Part shown: positions 27,058 through 35,048 of the stretch, piece after piece
Numbering within the stretch: the first letter of the stretch is position 1
Layout: each line of letters opens with the position of its first letter
Source of the DNA: an uncultured Porphyromonadaceae bacterium
GTDB taxonomy: Bacteria; Bacteroidota; Bacteroidia; Bacteroidales; Muribaculaceae
NCBI GenBank assembly: GCA_900546835.1
Contig: UREH01000004.1
Location: 1-35,048, forward strand
Direction of reading: 5' to 3'
Length of the DNA stretch: 35,048 nt
Position numbers and translations under genes: made by a program
Notes under the pieces: model-generated
The model's database searches: none
What the model saw: only the letters and a program-made list of their open reading frames with translations
What the model was told of the DNA's origin: nothing

Positions 27058-27630
27058 ATGGAGATAGGCATTTTCGGCGGCTCGTTCAACCCCGTTCACT
27101 GCGGCCACATCGGTCTGGCCGATGCCATGGTGGAGCGCGGACTTGTCGACGAGGTGTGGATGGTGCTTTCGCCGCAGAATCCTCTTAAGCATCTCGGCAG
27201 CGCGATGGCCTCCGACACCGACCGCATGGCCATGCTGCGCATCGCCTGCGAGGGAAATCCACGTTTGCACGCCTGCGATGTGGAGCTGTCGATGCCGCGA
27301 CCCTCGTATACAGTCGATACGCTCCGGCTGCTTGCCTCACGTTATCCGGAACATCGTTTCCGCCTTATTATCGGTGCCGACAATCTGGCGATTTTCGACC
27401 GCTGGCGGCAGCACGAATATATATGGGAGCATTTCAACCCAATCATATATCCGCGTCCTGGCTTCCCGCGCGAGGGGTGTGTGGAGATGGAAACGTTCGA
27501 TGTCTCCAGTACCGAATTGCGCAGCCTCCTGGCGGAGGGGGCTCCGGTGAACAATCTCCTCCCTCAGGGTGTAGAGAATTATATCGTGGAGCACGGCCTC
27601 TACCGTGCCTGCCCCGGAGCCTGCAAATAG
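27058..27630 (+). CDS. nadD: Nicotinate-nucleotide adenylyltransferase
   Basis: 190 residues. It joins ATP and nicotinate mononucleotide to form deamido-NAD in NAD synthesis. The nucleotidyltransferase motif is GIFGGSFNPVHCGH (4-17, GxFxPxHxGH type), and the ISSTxxR counterpart is VSSTELRSLL near the C-terminus. Close to ligA, which consumes NAD, though this proximity may be coincidence. Confidence 0.95.
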   Translation: MEIGIFGGSFNPVHCGHIGLADAMVERGLVDEVWMVLSPQNPLKHLGSAMASDTDRMAMLRIACEGNPRLHACDVELSMPRPSYTVDTLRLLASRYPEHRFRLIIGADNLAIFDRWRQHEYIWEHFNPIIYPRPGFPREGCVEMETFDVSSTELRSLLAEGAPVNNLLPQGVENYIVEHGLYRACPGACK

Positions 27631-27646
27631 AATACCAGTAAACAAA

Positions 27647-28156
27647 ATGAATACATCTTTAAATTCCAACTCGATAGCCTTTATCGGTCTCTGCAATGAA
27701 TTCTGCATTGCCGTGGAAAACGCACGCGAGAGTCAGCGCGACGAGTTTCTCGACACGATGCTCCATTTGCTTCCACGTATCTATATCGCTGCCACCGACC
27801 TCCGCACGGTTCCGCTCTCGTTCGACGATACCTACATCGAGCGCGTACTCGAAGAGGATTATTACGAATCGGTGCGCCGCAGCATGGAAGGCCTTTTCGG
27901 CGAATACGATGTGTATCTCGAGGTTTTCGAGGAGGATATGAAGTATTCCGACACTCCCGTGGCGGCAAGCATCTCCGAGGGGCTGGCCGACATTTTCCAG
28001 GTGCTCTACGATTTCATCAATTCCATCCGCGAGGCCACCGACGAGAAGGTCAATGGTGCTCTCGCCGTTATGGCCGATGATTTCCGCAACTACTGGAGCG
28101 CTCCGCTCTGCAATGTGCTCCGCGCTCTCAATTATCTTAAAATGAACATGCAATGA
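27647..28156 (+). CDS. DUF5063 family protein
   Basis: 169 residues, acidic and almost entirely helical, without signal peptide or membrane segment. The sequence ([17 protein letters not shown], then [44 protein letters not shown]) resembles DUF5063, a Bacteroidetes family of unknown function. The ATG at 27647 lies 16 nt after nadD; an earlier in-frame ATG would overlap nadD. Its stop overlaps the ligA start (ATGA at 28153-28156), implying translational coupling with DNA ligase. Function unknown. Confidence 0.75.
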   Translation: MNTSLNSNSIAFIGLCNEFCIAVENARESQRDEFLDTMLHLLPRIYIAATDLRTVPLSFDDTYIERVLEEDYYESVRRSMEGLFGEYDVYLEVFEEDMKYSDTPVAASISEGLADIFQVLYDFINSIREATDEKVNGALAVMADDFRNYWSAPLCNVLRALNYLKMNMQ

Positions 28157-30201
28157 CCGCCGACCAGCAACGCATCCTTCAGCTCCGCTCCGAGCTGAAC
28201 CACCATAACCATGCTTACTATGTGCTCAATGCGCCGGAAATTTCCGACCGCGAGTTCGACATGCTCCTCAAGGAGCTTGAGCGGCTTGAGGCCGAGAATC
28301 CCGATATGGCCGACCCGCTTTCGCCCACTCAGCGCGTGGGGAGCGACCTCTCGGGGGCGTTCGAGCAGACCGAGCATATCTTTCCGATGCTTTCGCTGGG
28401 CAACACCTACAGCATCGCCGACGTCGACGACTGGTTCGACCGCGTGCGCTCCGGTCTCGGCGGCGAGGAGTTCACCGTGGTGGGCGAGATGAAGTTCGAC
28501 GGCACGTCGATTTCGCTTATCTACGAGCACGGGCGCCTGGTGCGTGCCGTGACGCGTGGCGACGGCGAGCGCGGCGACATCGTCACCGAAAATGTGAAAA
28601 CCATCCTAAGCATTCCCCTGCAGCTGCAAGGCGAGGGATGGCCCGACTTTTTCGAAATCCGCGGCGAGATTCTCATGCCCTGGAGCGCTTTCGAGCGGCT
28701 TAACCGCGAGCGCGAGTTCAACGAGGAACCGCTTTTCGCCAATCCGCGCAACGCCGCTTCCGGCACACTGAAAACACAGAACTCGCGCGAGGTGGCCCGA
28801 CGTGGTCTCGATGCGTATTTTTATTATCTGCTCGGTCCGGAGCTGCCGTTCGACAATCATTTCGACAATATGATGGCTGCCCGGAGCTGGGGCTTCAAGG
28901 TGTCGGACATCATGACGCGCCTCCATTCGCTCAAGGAGGTCGACGATTTCATAACCCACTGGGACGAGGCGCGGCGTTCACTCCCCGTGGCTACCGACGG
29001 CCTGGTGTTCAAGGTCGACTCGCTGCGCCAGCAGCTAAATCTGGGCTATACGGCCAAGTCGCCGCGCTGGGCCATGGCCTATAAGTTCGCCGCCGAAAGG
29101 GCGCTGACACGTCTGCGCTTCGTTTCGTTCGAGGTGGGTCGCATGGGCATCGTCACACCGGTGGCCAATCTTGAGCCGGTGCTCCTTTCGGGCACGATTG
29201 TAAAGCGCGCGTCGCTCCATAATGAAGATATTATCAAGGGGCTCGGCATACATGAGGGCGATATGCTCTACGTTGAGAAGGGTGGTGAGATTATTCCCAA
29301 GATTACGGGTGTCGACGCGTCGCAGCGTCAACCTGGTGCGCGGCCTATTGAGTTCGTTAGTCACTGCCCGGCGTGCGGTGCGCCGCTTGTGCGTATTGAG
29401 GGGGAGGCCGCATGGCAGTGCCCCGACAAGTTCAACTGTCCGCCGCAGATTGCCGGACGTGTGGAGCATTTCGTGGGCCGCAAGATGATGAATATCGAGG
29501 GGATAGGCGAGGAGACCGCCCGGCAGCTCTACGACGCCGGGCTGGTGCGCAATATCGCCGACCTCTACGACCTTCAGCCCTCGCAGCTGGAACGTCTCGA
29601 AGGGTTCGGCCGTCGCTCGGCCGAGCATGCGGTGGAAAGCATCCGTGCCACCACGTCCGTGCCCTACGACCGCGTGATTTATGCGCTCTCGATTCCATAC
29701 GTGGGCGATACCGTGGCCAAAAAGGTGGCGCGGGCGTTCCCCGACATCGACACGCTCATGGCGGCTTCGGCTGCCGAACTGGCTGTCACGAAGGATATCG
29801 GGCCGCGCATCGCCGAAAGCATCGTCGATTATTTCGGGAATCCTATCAACCGGTCGATTGTGGAACGTCTGCGTGCCGCCGGGCTGCAGATGAGGCAGTC
29901 GGAGGGGGCCAACGAAGGTCGCACCGACCTGCTGCAGGGGAAGTCGTTCGTCATTTCGGGCGTGTTTGCCCTCCACAGCCGCGATGAATACAAGGCAATG
30001 ATTGAATTGAACGGCGGCAAGAACGTCGGCTCGATTTCCAAGAAGACCGATTATGTTCTCGCCGGCGATAATATGGGTCCGGCCAAGCGCGAGAAGGCGT
30101 CTTCGCTCGGTATCCCCATCATTGACGAGCAGCAGTTCCTCGCTATGCTTAAGCCGGCTGATTTCGGTTCGGCTGAGGCCGACGGCCAAACCAACGGTTG
30201 A
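28153..30201 (+). CDS. ligA: NAD-dependent DNA ligase
   Basis: 682 residues, full length. It seals nicks in replication and repair. The adenylated lysine is K114 in EMKFDG. The OB domain follows at about 315-395, the zinc finger uses C405, C408, C423 and C429, then helix-hairpin-helix repeats (about 440-580) and a C-terminal BRCT domain (about 593-670, [10 protein letters not shown] and [18 protein letters not shown]). Its start overlaps DUF5063 by four bases. Its last 53 bases overlap the convergent symporter gene, and no terminator is visible between them. Confidence 0.97.
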   Translation: MTADQQRILQLRSELNHHNHAYYVLNAPEISDREFDMLLKELERLEAENPDMADPLSPTQRVGSDLSGAFEQTEHIFPMLSLGNTYSIADVDDWFDRVRSGLGGEEFTVVGEMKFDGTSISLIYEHGRLVRAVTRGDGERGDIVTENVKTILSIPLQLQGEGWPDFFEIRGEILMPWSAFERLNREREFNEEPLFANPRNAASGTLKTQNSREVARRGLDAYFYYLLGPELPFDNHFDNMMAARSWGFKVSDIMTRLHSLKEVDDFITHWDEARRSLPVATDGLVFKVDSLRQQLNLGYTAKSPRWAMAYKFAAERALTRLRFVSFEVGRMGIVTPVANLEPVLLSGTIVKRASLHNEDIIKGLGIHEGDMLYVEKGGEIIPKITGVDASQRQPGARPIEFVSHCPACGAPLVRIEGEAAWQCPDKFNCPPQIAGRVEHFVGRKMMNIEGIGEETARQLYDAGLVRNIADLYDLQPSQLERLEGFGRRSAEHAVESIRATTSVPYDRVIYALSIPYVGDTVAKKVARAFPDIDTLMAASAAELAVTKDIGPRIAESIVDYFGNPINRSIVERLRAAGLQMRQSEGANEGRTDLLQGKSFVISGVFALHSRDEYKAMIELNGGKNVGSISKKTDYVLAGDNMGPAKREKASSLGIPIIDEQQFLAMLKPADFGSAEADGQTNG

Positions 30202-31357
30202 TTATTATCGAGATGGCGCCGTCGCCGGTCACGTTGCAGGCTGTGCCGAATGAGTCCATGGCTATGTAGAGCGCTATCATCAGCGCGCAGTCGGACTGCG
30301 TAAATCCCAACAGTGAAGTATACAGCCCGAGGGCGGCCATCACGGCCCCTCCGGGTACGCCCGGCGCGGCCACGATGGCCACGCCGAGCATCGCTATGAA
30401 TCCGGCGAACATCCCGGTGGTGTATGGCATGCCGTGGGCTATCATCAGGGCCAGGGCGCAGGCGGTGAGTTTAAGCGCTGACCCCGACATGTGGATTGTG
30501 GCGCAGAGCGGCACGGTGAATCCCGCCACGTCGCGGTCCACGCCCATGGCTATTGTGCGTTCGAGCGTCACCGGTATGGTGGCGGCCGACGATTGGGTGC
30601 CCAGCGCCGTGAAATACGCCGGCATCATCGACCACAGCAGTCGCAGCGGATTGCGCGTGGTAGTGGAGAACGGCGCGGCCACGGAGTATTGAAACAGAAG
30701 CACTGCCACATGGAGCACGAATATCACCGCGATAATCTTGATGAATGTCGACGCCACGGTGGCAACCTCGCTGGTCACGGCCATGTTGAGGAAGATGCAG
30801 AATATATAGTAGGGGAGGAGCGGCACTATGGCCTTGCGTATCAGCATGTCGATTATCGAGCGGAACTCTCCGAGGAGGCGTTTGAGTCCGTCGGTGGGGA
30901 GGAAGGCGGTGCCCAGTCCGGTGATGAAGGCAAGCAGCAGGGCCGACATTACGGTGAGCGCCGCGGGCATGGCGATGGTGAAGTAGGGCTGAATCCGCGC
31001 CGCCTGGGCCTCCTGAGCCACGTAGCTCGCCGGTTCGATCATCGAGGGGAAGAGCCACATCCCCGTGAAGTAGGCGCCTAACCCTGCCATGAGCGTAAAC
31101 CCGTAGGCCAGGGCGATTGTGGCTACGAGCATCTTGCCGGCGCGCACGCCGATGTCGGCGATGGCCGGAGCCACGAATCCGAGGATAATCAGCGGGATGC
31201 AGAAGCCGAGAAACTCGCCGAAAATGGCGTTGAACGTTGCCGCCGTGCGTGCCAGCCATTCGGGTGCGACGAGTCCCACGCCCACGCCTGCCGCGATAGC
31301 GATGATAATACGGGGGAGCAGCCCCCAGCTCTTAAACCTTTTTATTGCATTCTTCAT
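30149..31357 (-). CDS. SLC1/DAACS-type cation symporter with altered substrate site
   Basis: 402 residues, about eight helices with two re-entrant hairpins. Family features: first hairpin [15 protein letters not shown] (252-266), the TM7 region, and TM8 [14 protein letters not shown] (366-379). Compared with GltPh, D394, T398, N401 and D405 are kept as D368, T372, N375 and D379, but the substrate-carboxylate Arg397 is Gly371, and the sodium motif NMDGT is HMSGS (289-293). This argues against a dicarboxylate or glutamate substrate and suggests a different, perhaps neutral, substrate. The ATG at 31357 ([10 protein letters not shown]) is chosen over one 60 nt upstream. The 3' end overlaps ligA on the opposite strand. 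Confidence 0.85.
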   Translation of the reverse strand: MKNAIKRFKSWGLLPRIIIAIAAGVGVGLVAPEWLARTAATFNAIFGEFLGFCIPLIILGFVAPAIADIGVRAGKMLVATIALAYGFTLMAGLGAYFTGMWLFPSMIEPASYVAQEAQAARIQPYFTIAMPAALTVMSALLLAFITGLGTAFLPTDGLKRLLGEFRSIIDMLIRKAIVPLLPYYIFCIFLNMAVTSEVATVASTFIKIIAVIFVLHVAVLLFQYSVAAPFSTTTRNPLRLLWSMMPAYFTALGTQSSAATIPVTLERTIAMGVDRDVAGFTVPLCATIHMSGSALKLTACALALMIAHGMPYTTGMFAGFIAMLGVAIVAAPGVPGGAVMAALGLYTSLLGFTQSDCALMIALYIAMDSFGTACNVTGDGAISIIINRWFGRRPQPNRNQPA

Positions 31358-31863
31358 TCGGTATAGATTTAATCTCAATGGTTGGTCGTCAGATTGTAGG
31401 GATGCACCCGGGTGCATCCCTGCTTTTGGGTAGCCTGAATGTCTTATATGATTTTTTAACTTTGCGAATGTACGAATAAAAACTCATATCCGCCCGCTCC
31501 CCAATTCCTTCCAATAATCCCTAAAAAACAATAATTGTGCGGTAGGCTTTTGTTTGTTATTATTTATCTGTTGATTTGCAGTTTCCGGACCGCACTCGGA
31601 ATCTTCCGGCAGCCTCGGCTTTCGGCCTCGCCTCCCCTCGAAGCCCTCCCTATGGCTTCCCGAAGGTGGTTCTGCGAGCGAGCTTCAGCTCGCTGTTTCC
31701 GTCCGGATGGCTTCGTGGCTATTTCTCGTGTGGGGGATGAACGTTGTGGAGGTTTGTGTGTTATAAATGTATAATCCTTTTGAAAAAGTATTTATGGTAG
31801 ATATGATGCTTTTTCGAAGTATAGGATTGGAGGAAAACGATTAATCAATTTAAACGCAACGAT
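31358..31863. other. Gene-poor intergenic region
   Basis: 506 nt between the divergent symporter and lipoprotein genes. It contains a 24-bp palindrome (31398-31421), an orphan TAACTTTG box on the plus strand (31457-31464), and a GC-rich patch (about 31585-31720) with the hairpin AGCGAGC-TTCA-GCTCGCT (31677-31694). A 79-codon frame at 31535-31774 has no recognisable motifs and Arg-rich, Cys-scattered composition like untranslated DNA. I see no real gene. Confidence 0.5.
31398..31421. repeat. 24-bp perfect palindrome, REP-like
   Basis: The half-site AGGGATGCACCC is followed directly by its reverse complement with no spacer, making a perfect 24-bp palindrome 41 nt upstream of the symporter start. 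Its GTAGGGATGCACCC arms resemble short dispersed palindromes common between genes in some bacteria. Only one copy lies in this window, so its repeat status is unproven. It could instead bind a dimeric regulator of the symporter. Confidence 0.5.
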
Positions 31864-32478
31864 ATGTTTATGAAAAAAATTCTCATAGCTTTATGCTGTA
31901 TGGGTGCGATGCTGACGGTAGTCAGCTCGTGCGACTCCAAGGGGCGTCTGGCCGAGGCCGTGGGGGGTGAGTGGACGGGCAATCCCGAACGTCTGCTCGA
32001 CACCGGGGCCGCTTCGGCCACGATGGTGCGCATGATGGAGTTCAGTCCCGGCGAGGTGGCCACGGAGGGCACCATCACCATGACGGCCATCATTACGGTG
32101 GAGAACACCATGCAGTTCAACGAGTCGGCCGTAACGCCTCTGACCATCACCGCAACGGGCACTGCCACGATAACCGGCACCTACCAGGTGCGCGACCACG
32201 ACGATATCCTCGTTGGTCTCGATGCGACGTCGCTCTCGGTAAGCGTTGACCCCGATGCCGTTCAGCTCAACTATAATATCATAAGCGAGGATTCGGCTCC
32301 GATGATCGAGAAACTGAAACCGGGAGCTGCCGTGCTGGCAACCCAGCAGATTAACCGCGCTGCCCGGAATGCATTCGCCAACATTACGGAAATCGAGGAT
32401 ATCCATATAAAGAACAACACAATGCGTTGTGAAATCGGCGACCGCGACATCGCATTCTCACGCGCTGGAGCCAAATAA
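31864..32478 (+). CDS. Putative lipoprotein of unknown function
   Basis: 204 residues. A short basic start (MFMKK) and hydrophobic stretch lead to a lipobox ending VVSSC, with Cys at residue 23 followed by DSKG, so the mature protein should be lipid-anchored and cell-envelope exposed. The rest is Thr-, Val- and Ile-rich with alternating hydrophobic residues (TITMTAIITVENTM, TITATGTATITGTY), suggesting a beta-sandwich. I do not recognise the family. ATG codons at 31864 and 31870 are both possible. A terminator-like hairpin follows at 32501. It precedes the TonB-dependent receptor by about 250 nt, but no shared function is shown. Confidence 0.7.
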   Translation: MFMKKILIALCCMGAMLTVVSSCDSKGRLAEAVGGEWTGNPERLLDTGAASATMVRMMEFSPGEVATEGTITMTAIITVENTMQFNESAVTPLTITATGTATITGTYQVRDHDDILVGLDATSLSVSVDPDAVQLNYNIISEDSAPMIEKLKPGAAVLATQQINRAARNAFANITEIEDIHIKNNTMRCEIGDRDIAFSRAGAK

Positions 32479-32500
32479 ACATAGAAGATTATTTCATAAG

Positions 32501-32540
32501 GCGGCGTGCCGGGGATTCTCTCCGGTGCGCCGCTTTGCTT
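32501..32540 (+). terminator. Terminator of the lipoprotein gene
   Basis: A 12-bp stem (32501-32512 with 32522-32533, two G-T pairs) and a 9-nt loop, followed by the modest T-rich tract tttgctttat. It sits 22 nt after the stop. Confidence 0.6.
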
Positions 32541-32669
32541 TATATGGCGCTGAATGCTTTAAATGACTGATAATAAAGATGTTCAATTGCTTTTGTATTA
32601 TGAATAAAGGATGCTTAACCGGAACGATTGCAGATAGCACAATAAACCGTGCATGGAATCGTTAAAATA

Positions 32670-32721
32670 ATAAAACCGGCGAAAGCCACCGGGAAAATAC
32701 CTCGCGCGGTGCCGGTTTTAT
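32670..32721. promoter_or_regulatory. Hairpin directly upstream of the TonB receptor
   Basis: Perfect 11-bp arms ATAAAACCGGC (32670-32680) and GCCGGTTTTAT (32711-32721) enclose a 30-nt loop. The right arm ends 10 nt before the receptor's ATG at 32732, so it lies in the leader of that mRNA if transcribed from upstream. A T-rich flank appears on the minus-strand side. It could be an attenuator, a start-site-masking structure or a minus-strand terminator. Confidence 0.4.
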
Positions 32722-32731
32722 GGACCTGTAT

Positions 32732-35048
32732 ATGATGAAAAAGATTGTTTACAAATATATTACGGCGGGAATGCTCTCTCTGGCTGCTGCCGGAGTATCG
32801 GCGTCGCCACTGCGCGTGGTCGTCACCGATGCCGATACCGGAGCCCCCGTTGAGTTTGCCGCGATGGCCCTTACGCGCGGCGAAAGCAACATCGGAGCCC
32901 TCACCGACGCCGAAGGGGCGTTCGTGGCCGATCCGGCTCCGGGGAAATGGATGCTCACGGTGAGCGCCGTAGGATATACCGCCGTACATCGCGAAATAAA
33001 AATCGGTGCGGACACTTCGGTTATCACGATAGCACTGAAACCGACCTACACCCAGATAGGTGAGGTAGTGGTCACTGCCCGCGAAGGACGCGGCATGACC
33101 TCGGCCTCGCTCATCGACCAGACTGCCATGCAGCATCTGCAGCCCTCGAGCTTCACCGACCTCATGGAGATGCTTCCCGGAGCGGTGAGCAAAGATCCGG
33201 AAATGGGGAAGGCCAATCTGGCCGACCTGCGTCAGGCAAAAAATATCACACAGACCGACAACTATGCCACCTCATCGCTCGGTACGGCCTTCGTGGTCGA
33301 CGGCGTCCAGACCAATACCAACGCCGAGATGCAACAGACTGCCGACGCCACACGCGCCGACCGCCTCACCACCGGCAAAGGAGTAGACATGCGTTCCATC
33401 TCCACCGACGACATCGAGAGCGTGGAGGTAGTGCGCGGTATCGCCTCGGCCGAATATGGCGAAACAACTTCGGGACTGGTGAACATACGCCGCAAGAGCG
33501 GTGCATCGGCTCTACAGGCCCGCTTCAAGGCCGATATGCAGAGCCAGCTCTTCTATGTGGGCAAGGGCGTACAGATGCCGGTGGACGGCTGGACGATGAA
33601 CTTCTCGGCCGACTATCTCGACAGCCGCATCGACCCGCGCGACAGCCGGGAGAACTTCAAGCGAGTGACGGCTTCCGTGCGCTCCAACCGCAAATGGACC
33701 TCCCCGCAGCTTATCACCACCTGGGCCAGCTCGCTAAATTATACCGGCACCTTCGAGCGCGACAAAAACGACCCCGACCTCACCGTAAACGGTACTATCG
33801 ACTATTACACCTCCGACCGCAACGCCCTGAGCTGGAACAATACCCTGGTAGTGCGCGCTCCGCTGCAGCGCTTCTTCCAGTCGTTTAAGCTGACTGCCGG
33901 AATGGAATACACAACCGACCATCTGCATCAGGAAAAAACTGTGGCGTCGAGCCGTCTTTATCCCATGCCGGTGTCGACCACGCCCGGCAGCCATACAGTG
34001 GGTTACCTCCCGATGGTCTACGATGCCCTGCTCGATGTGTACGGCAAGCCCTTTACGGCTGTGGTGAAGGCTTCGGGCCGATTCCGCTGGAACCTGCCGC
34101 GCATCTCCAACTCGCTTAAGGCAGGCATTGAATGGGATATGAGCAAAAATTTCGGCCGTGGCCAGGTATACAATCTCGAGCGGCCCATCACCGCCGGCAA
34201 CACGGGGCGTCCGCGCGCTTTCAGCGACGTTCCGGCCATGCACCAGGCCTCGGTATGGATCGAGAACGTGAGTGAGATGCACCTTGGACGCCATATGCTC
34301 GAGATTCAGCTCGGCCTGCGCGAGACTCAGCTGCTGCATCTCGACAGCCGTTATTACCTGCACAACCGCCCCTATCTCGATCCGCGCGTGAATCTGAAAT
34401 GGACGCTCCCGTCGGCCGAGGTAGCAGGATTTCCGCTCGTGTTCGAGCTGGCCGGAGGCATAGGGCTGCATACTAAGATGCCCGTGGCGGCATTTCTCTA
34501 TCCCGACCCGGTCTACAACGACTATGTGGAGCTCAACTACTTCCACAACAACCCCGCCTACCGCACTATGAGCGTGCGAACTTTCGTCGACGATCCCACA
34601 AACTACGACCTGCGCGCCGCCCGCAACCTGAAATGGGAGGTGCGCGCCGACATGACCTATCGCGGCAACCGCCTGTCGGTCGACTATTTCCGCGAGGACA
34701 TGAAGGACGCTTTCCGAATGGCGCCGCGCGTGTTCTACTACGCCTACAATCGCTACGACGCCTCGGCGTTCGATCCCGACGCCGCCGGCCGCGCTCCGCA
34801 GCTGAGCGACCTTCCCTACGAGGAGGATTGCCGCACTGCGCTTGTGGGCAGTCCCGACAATTCGTCGCGCGTGAAGAAAGAGGGTGTGGAGTTCACGTTC
34901 TCATCGGTGCGTATCCCGCTGGTGCGCACGCGTATCACCGTGAGTGGCGCGTGGCTGAAAACCGTATTGAGCAACTCGAAGGACCTGTGGTACCGCCCCG
35001 GGACCGTTGTCAACGGCCGCGAGCTGCAGCTCGTGGGTCTCTACGACC
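32732..35048 (+). CDS. TonB-dependent outer-membrane receptor (3' end outside window)
   Basis: At least 772 residues, open to the window edge. Signal peptide 1-24 (MMKKIVYKY...GVSA). Residues about 27-105 form a carboxypeptidase-regulatory-like beta domain (VTDADTGAPVEFAAMAL, ALTDAEGAFV). A linker with the TonB-box-like IGEVVVTAREG (about 113-123) follows. The plug spans about 135-260 (TDLMEMLPGAV, TAFVVDGVQTN, DIESVEVVRGIASAEYGETTSGLVNIRRK), and then comes the beta-barrel with alternating aromatic strands. It imports an unknown ligand using TonB energy. I see no SusC-type signature or SusD partner upstream. ATG 32732 or 32735 both possible; 32720 is also in frame. Confidence 0.9.
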   Translation, partial: MMKKIVYKYITAGMLSLAAAGVSASPLRVVVTDADTGAPVEFAAMALTRGESNIGALTDAEGAFVADPAPGKWMLTVSAVGYTAVHREIKIGADTSVITIALKPTYTQIGEVVVTAREGRGMTSASLIDQTAMQHLQPSSFTDLMEMLPGAVSKDPEMGKANLADLRQAKNITQTDNYATSSLGTAFVVDGVQTNTNAEMQQTADATRADRLTTGKGVDMRSISTDDIESVEVVRGIASAEYGETTSGLVNIRRKSGASALQARFKADMQSQLFYVGKGVQMPVDGWTMNFSADYLDSRIDPRDSRENFKRVTASVRSNRKWTSPQLITTWASSLNYTGTFERDKNDPDLTVNGTIDYYTSDRNALSWNNTLVVRAPLQRFFQSFKLTAGMEYTTDHLHQEKTVASSRLYPMPVSTTPGSHTVGYLPMVYDALLDVYGKPFTAVVKASGRFRWNLPRISNSLKAGIEWDMSKNFGRGQVYNLERPITAGNTGRPRAFSDVPAMHQASVWIENVSEMHLGRHMLEIQLGLRETQLLHLDSRYYLHNRPYLDPRVNLKWTLPSAEVAGFPLVFELAGGIGLHTKMPVAAFLYPDPVYNDYVELNYFHNNPAYRTMSVRTFVDDPTNYDLRAARNLKWEVRADMTYRGNRLSVDYFREDMKDAFRMAPRVFYYAYNRYDASAFDPDAAGRAPQLSDLPYEEDCRTALVGSPDNSSRVKKEGVEFTFSSVRIPLVRTRITVSGAWLKTVLSNSKDLWYRPGTVVNGRELQLVGLYD

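Noticed and set aside
31535..31774. 79-codon frame in the symporter-lipoprotein intergenic region
   Set aside because: Arg-, Ser- and Cys-rich composition with no conserved motif, covering a GC-rich hairpin patch; it looks like translated noncoding DNA.
32732..35048. SusC-type starch/glycan utilisation locus
   Set aside because: The receptor lacks a visible SusD partner within the window, and the upstream neighbour is a small unrelated lipoprotein; the downstream side is not visible, so a polysaccharide utilisation locus cannot be claimed.

Overview
The window reads as chromosome of a Bacteroidales bacterium, most likely a Muribaculaceae-like gut commensal. This is inferred from gene families and promoters, not from a database match. 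Supporting signs are a eukaryote-type (GT3) glycogen synthase, a two-subunit methylmalonyl-CoA mutase, a TonB-dependent receptor with an N-terminal carboxypeptidase-regulatory-like domain, the Bacteroidetes families DUF3127 and DUF5063, and repeated -7 boxes of the form TAnnTTTG (several with TTTG 20-21 nt upstream). Start codons lack clear Shine-Dalgarno sequences. Coding density is high and coding DNA is GC-rich. I see no rRNA, tRNA, CRISPR array, insertion sequence or prophage.

Layout. (1) 1-1600: end of an upstream transcript, a minus-strand DUF3127 protein with an SSB-like acidic tail, an unexplained nested inverted-repeat element, and a plus-strand HdeD/DUF308 membrane protein. (2) 1598-5624, minus: methylmalonyl-CoA mutase subunits (mutA then mutB). 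(3) 5899-10307, minus: glnS, a TPR protein and holB as one likely unit. (4) 10530-12235, plus: rsmG, an MBL-fold hydrolase and a DUF488 protein. (5) 12391-19161: an exported GH13 pullulanase (minus) divergent from glycogen synthase and alpha-glucan phosphorylase (plus), a glucan storage and turnover locus with promoters facing away from a shared 457-bp intergenic region. (6) 19328-21283, plus: a large polytopic membrane protein of unknown role. (7) 21370-25356, minus: tsaB, then class I fumarase and gpmI. (8) 25505-30201, plus: yicC, gmk, nadD, DUF5063 and ligA, closely packed. (9) 30149-31357, minus: an SLC1-type symporter whose 3' end overlaps ligA. (10) 31358-35048, plus: a gene-poor stretch with a 24-bp palindrome, a small lipoprotein, and a TonB-dependent receptor running off the window.

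Metabolic theme: central carbon metabolism (glycogen cycling, glycolytic phosphoglycerate mutase, fumarase, and the mutase of the succinate-propionate route) interleaved with housekeeping genes for replication and repair, translation and nucleotide metabolism. Most of this is ordinary core genome. The points most worth a second look are the SSB-like tail on the DUF3127 protein, a symporter whose substrate and sodium motifs differ from the glutamate-transporter pattern, a 53-bp tail-to-tail overlap of ligA with that symporter, an orphan promoter followed by a small hairpin transcript at about 12.25-12.35 kb, and two unassigned structured intergenic elements. I found no convincing complete new multi-gene system.
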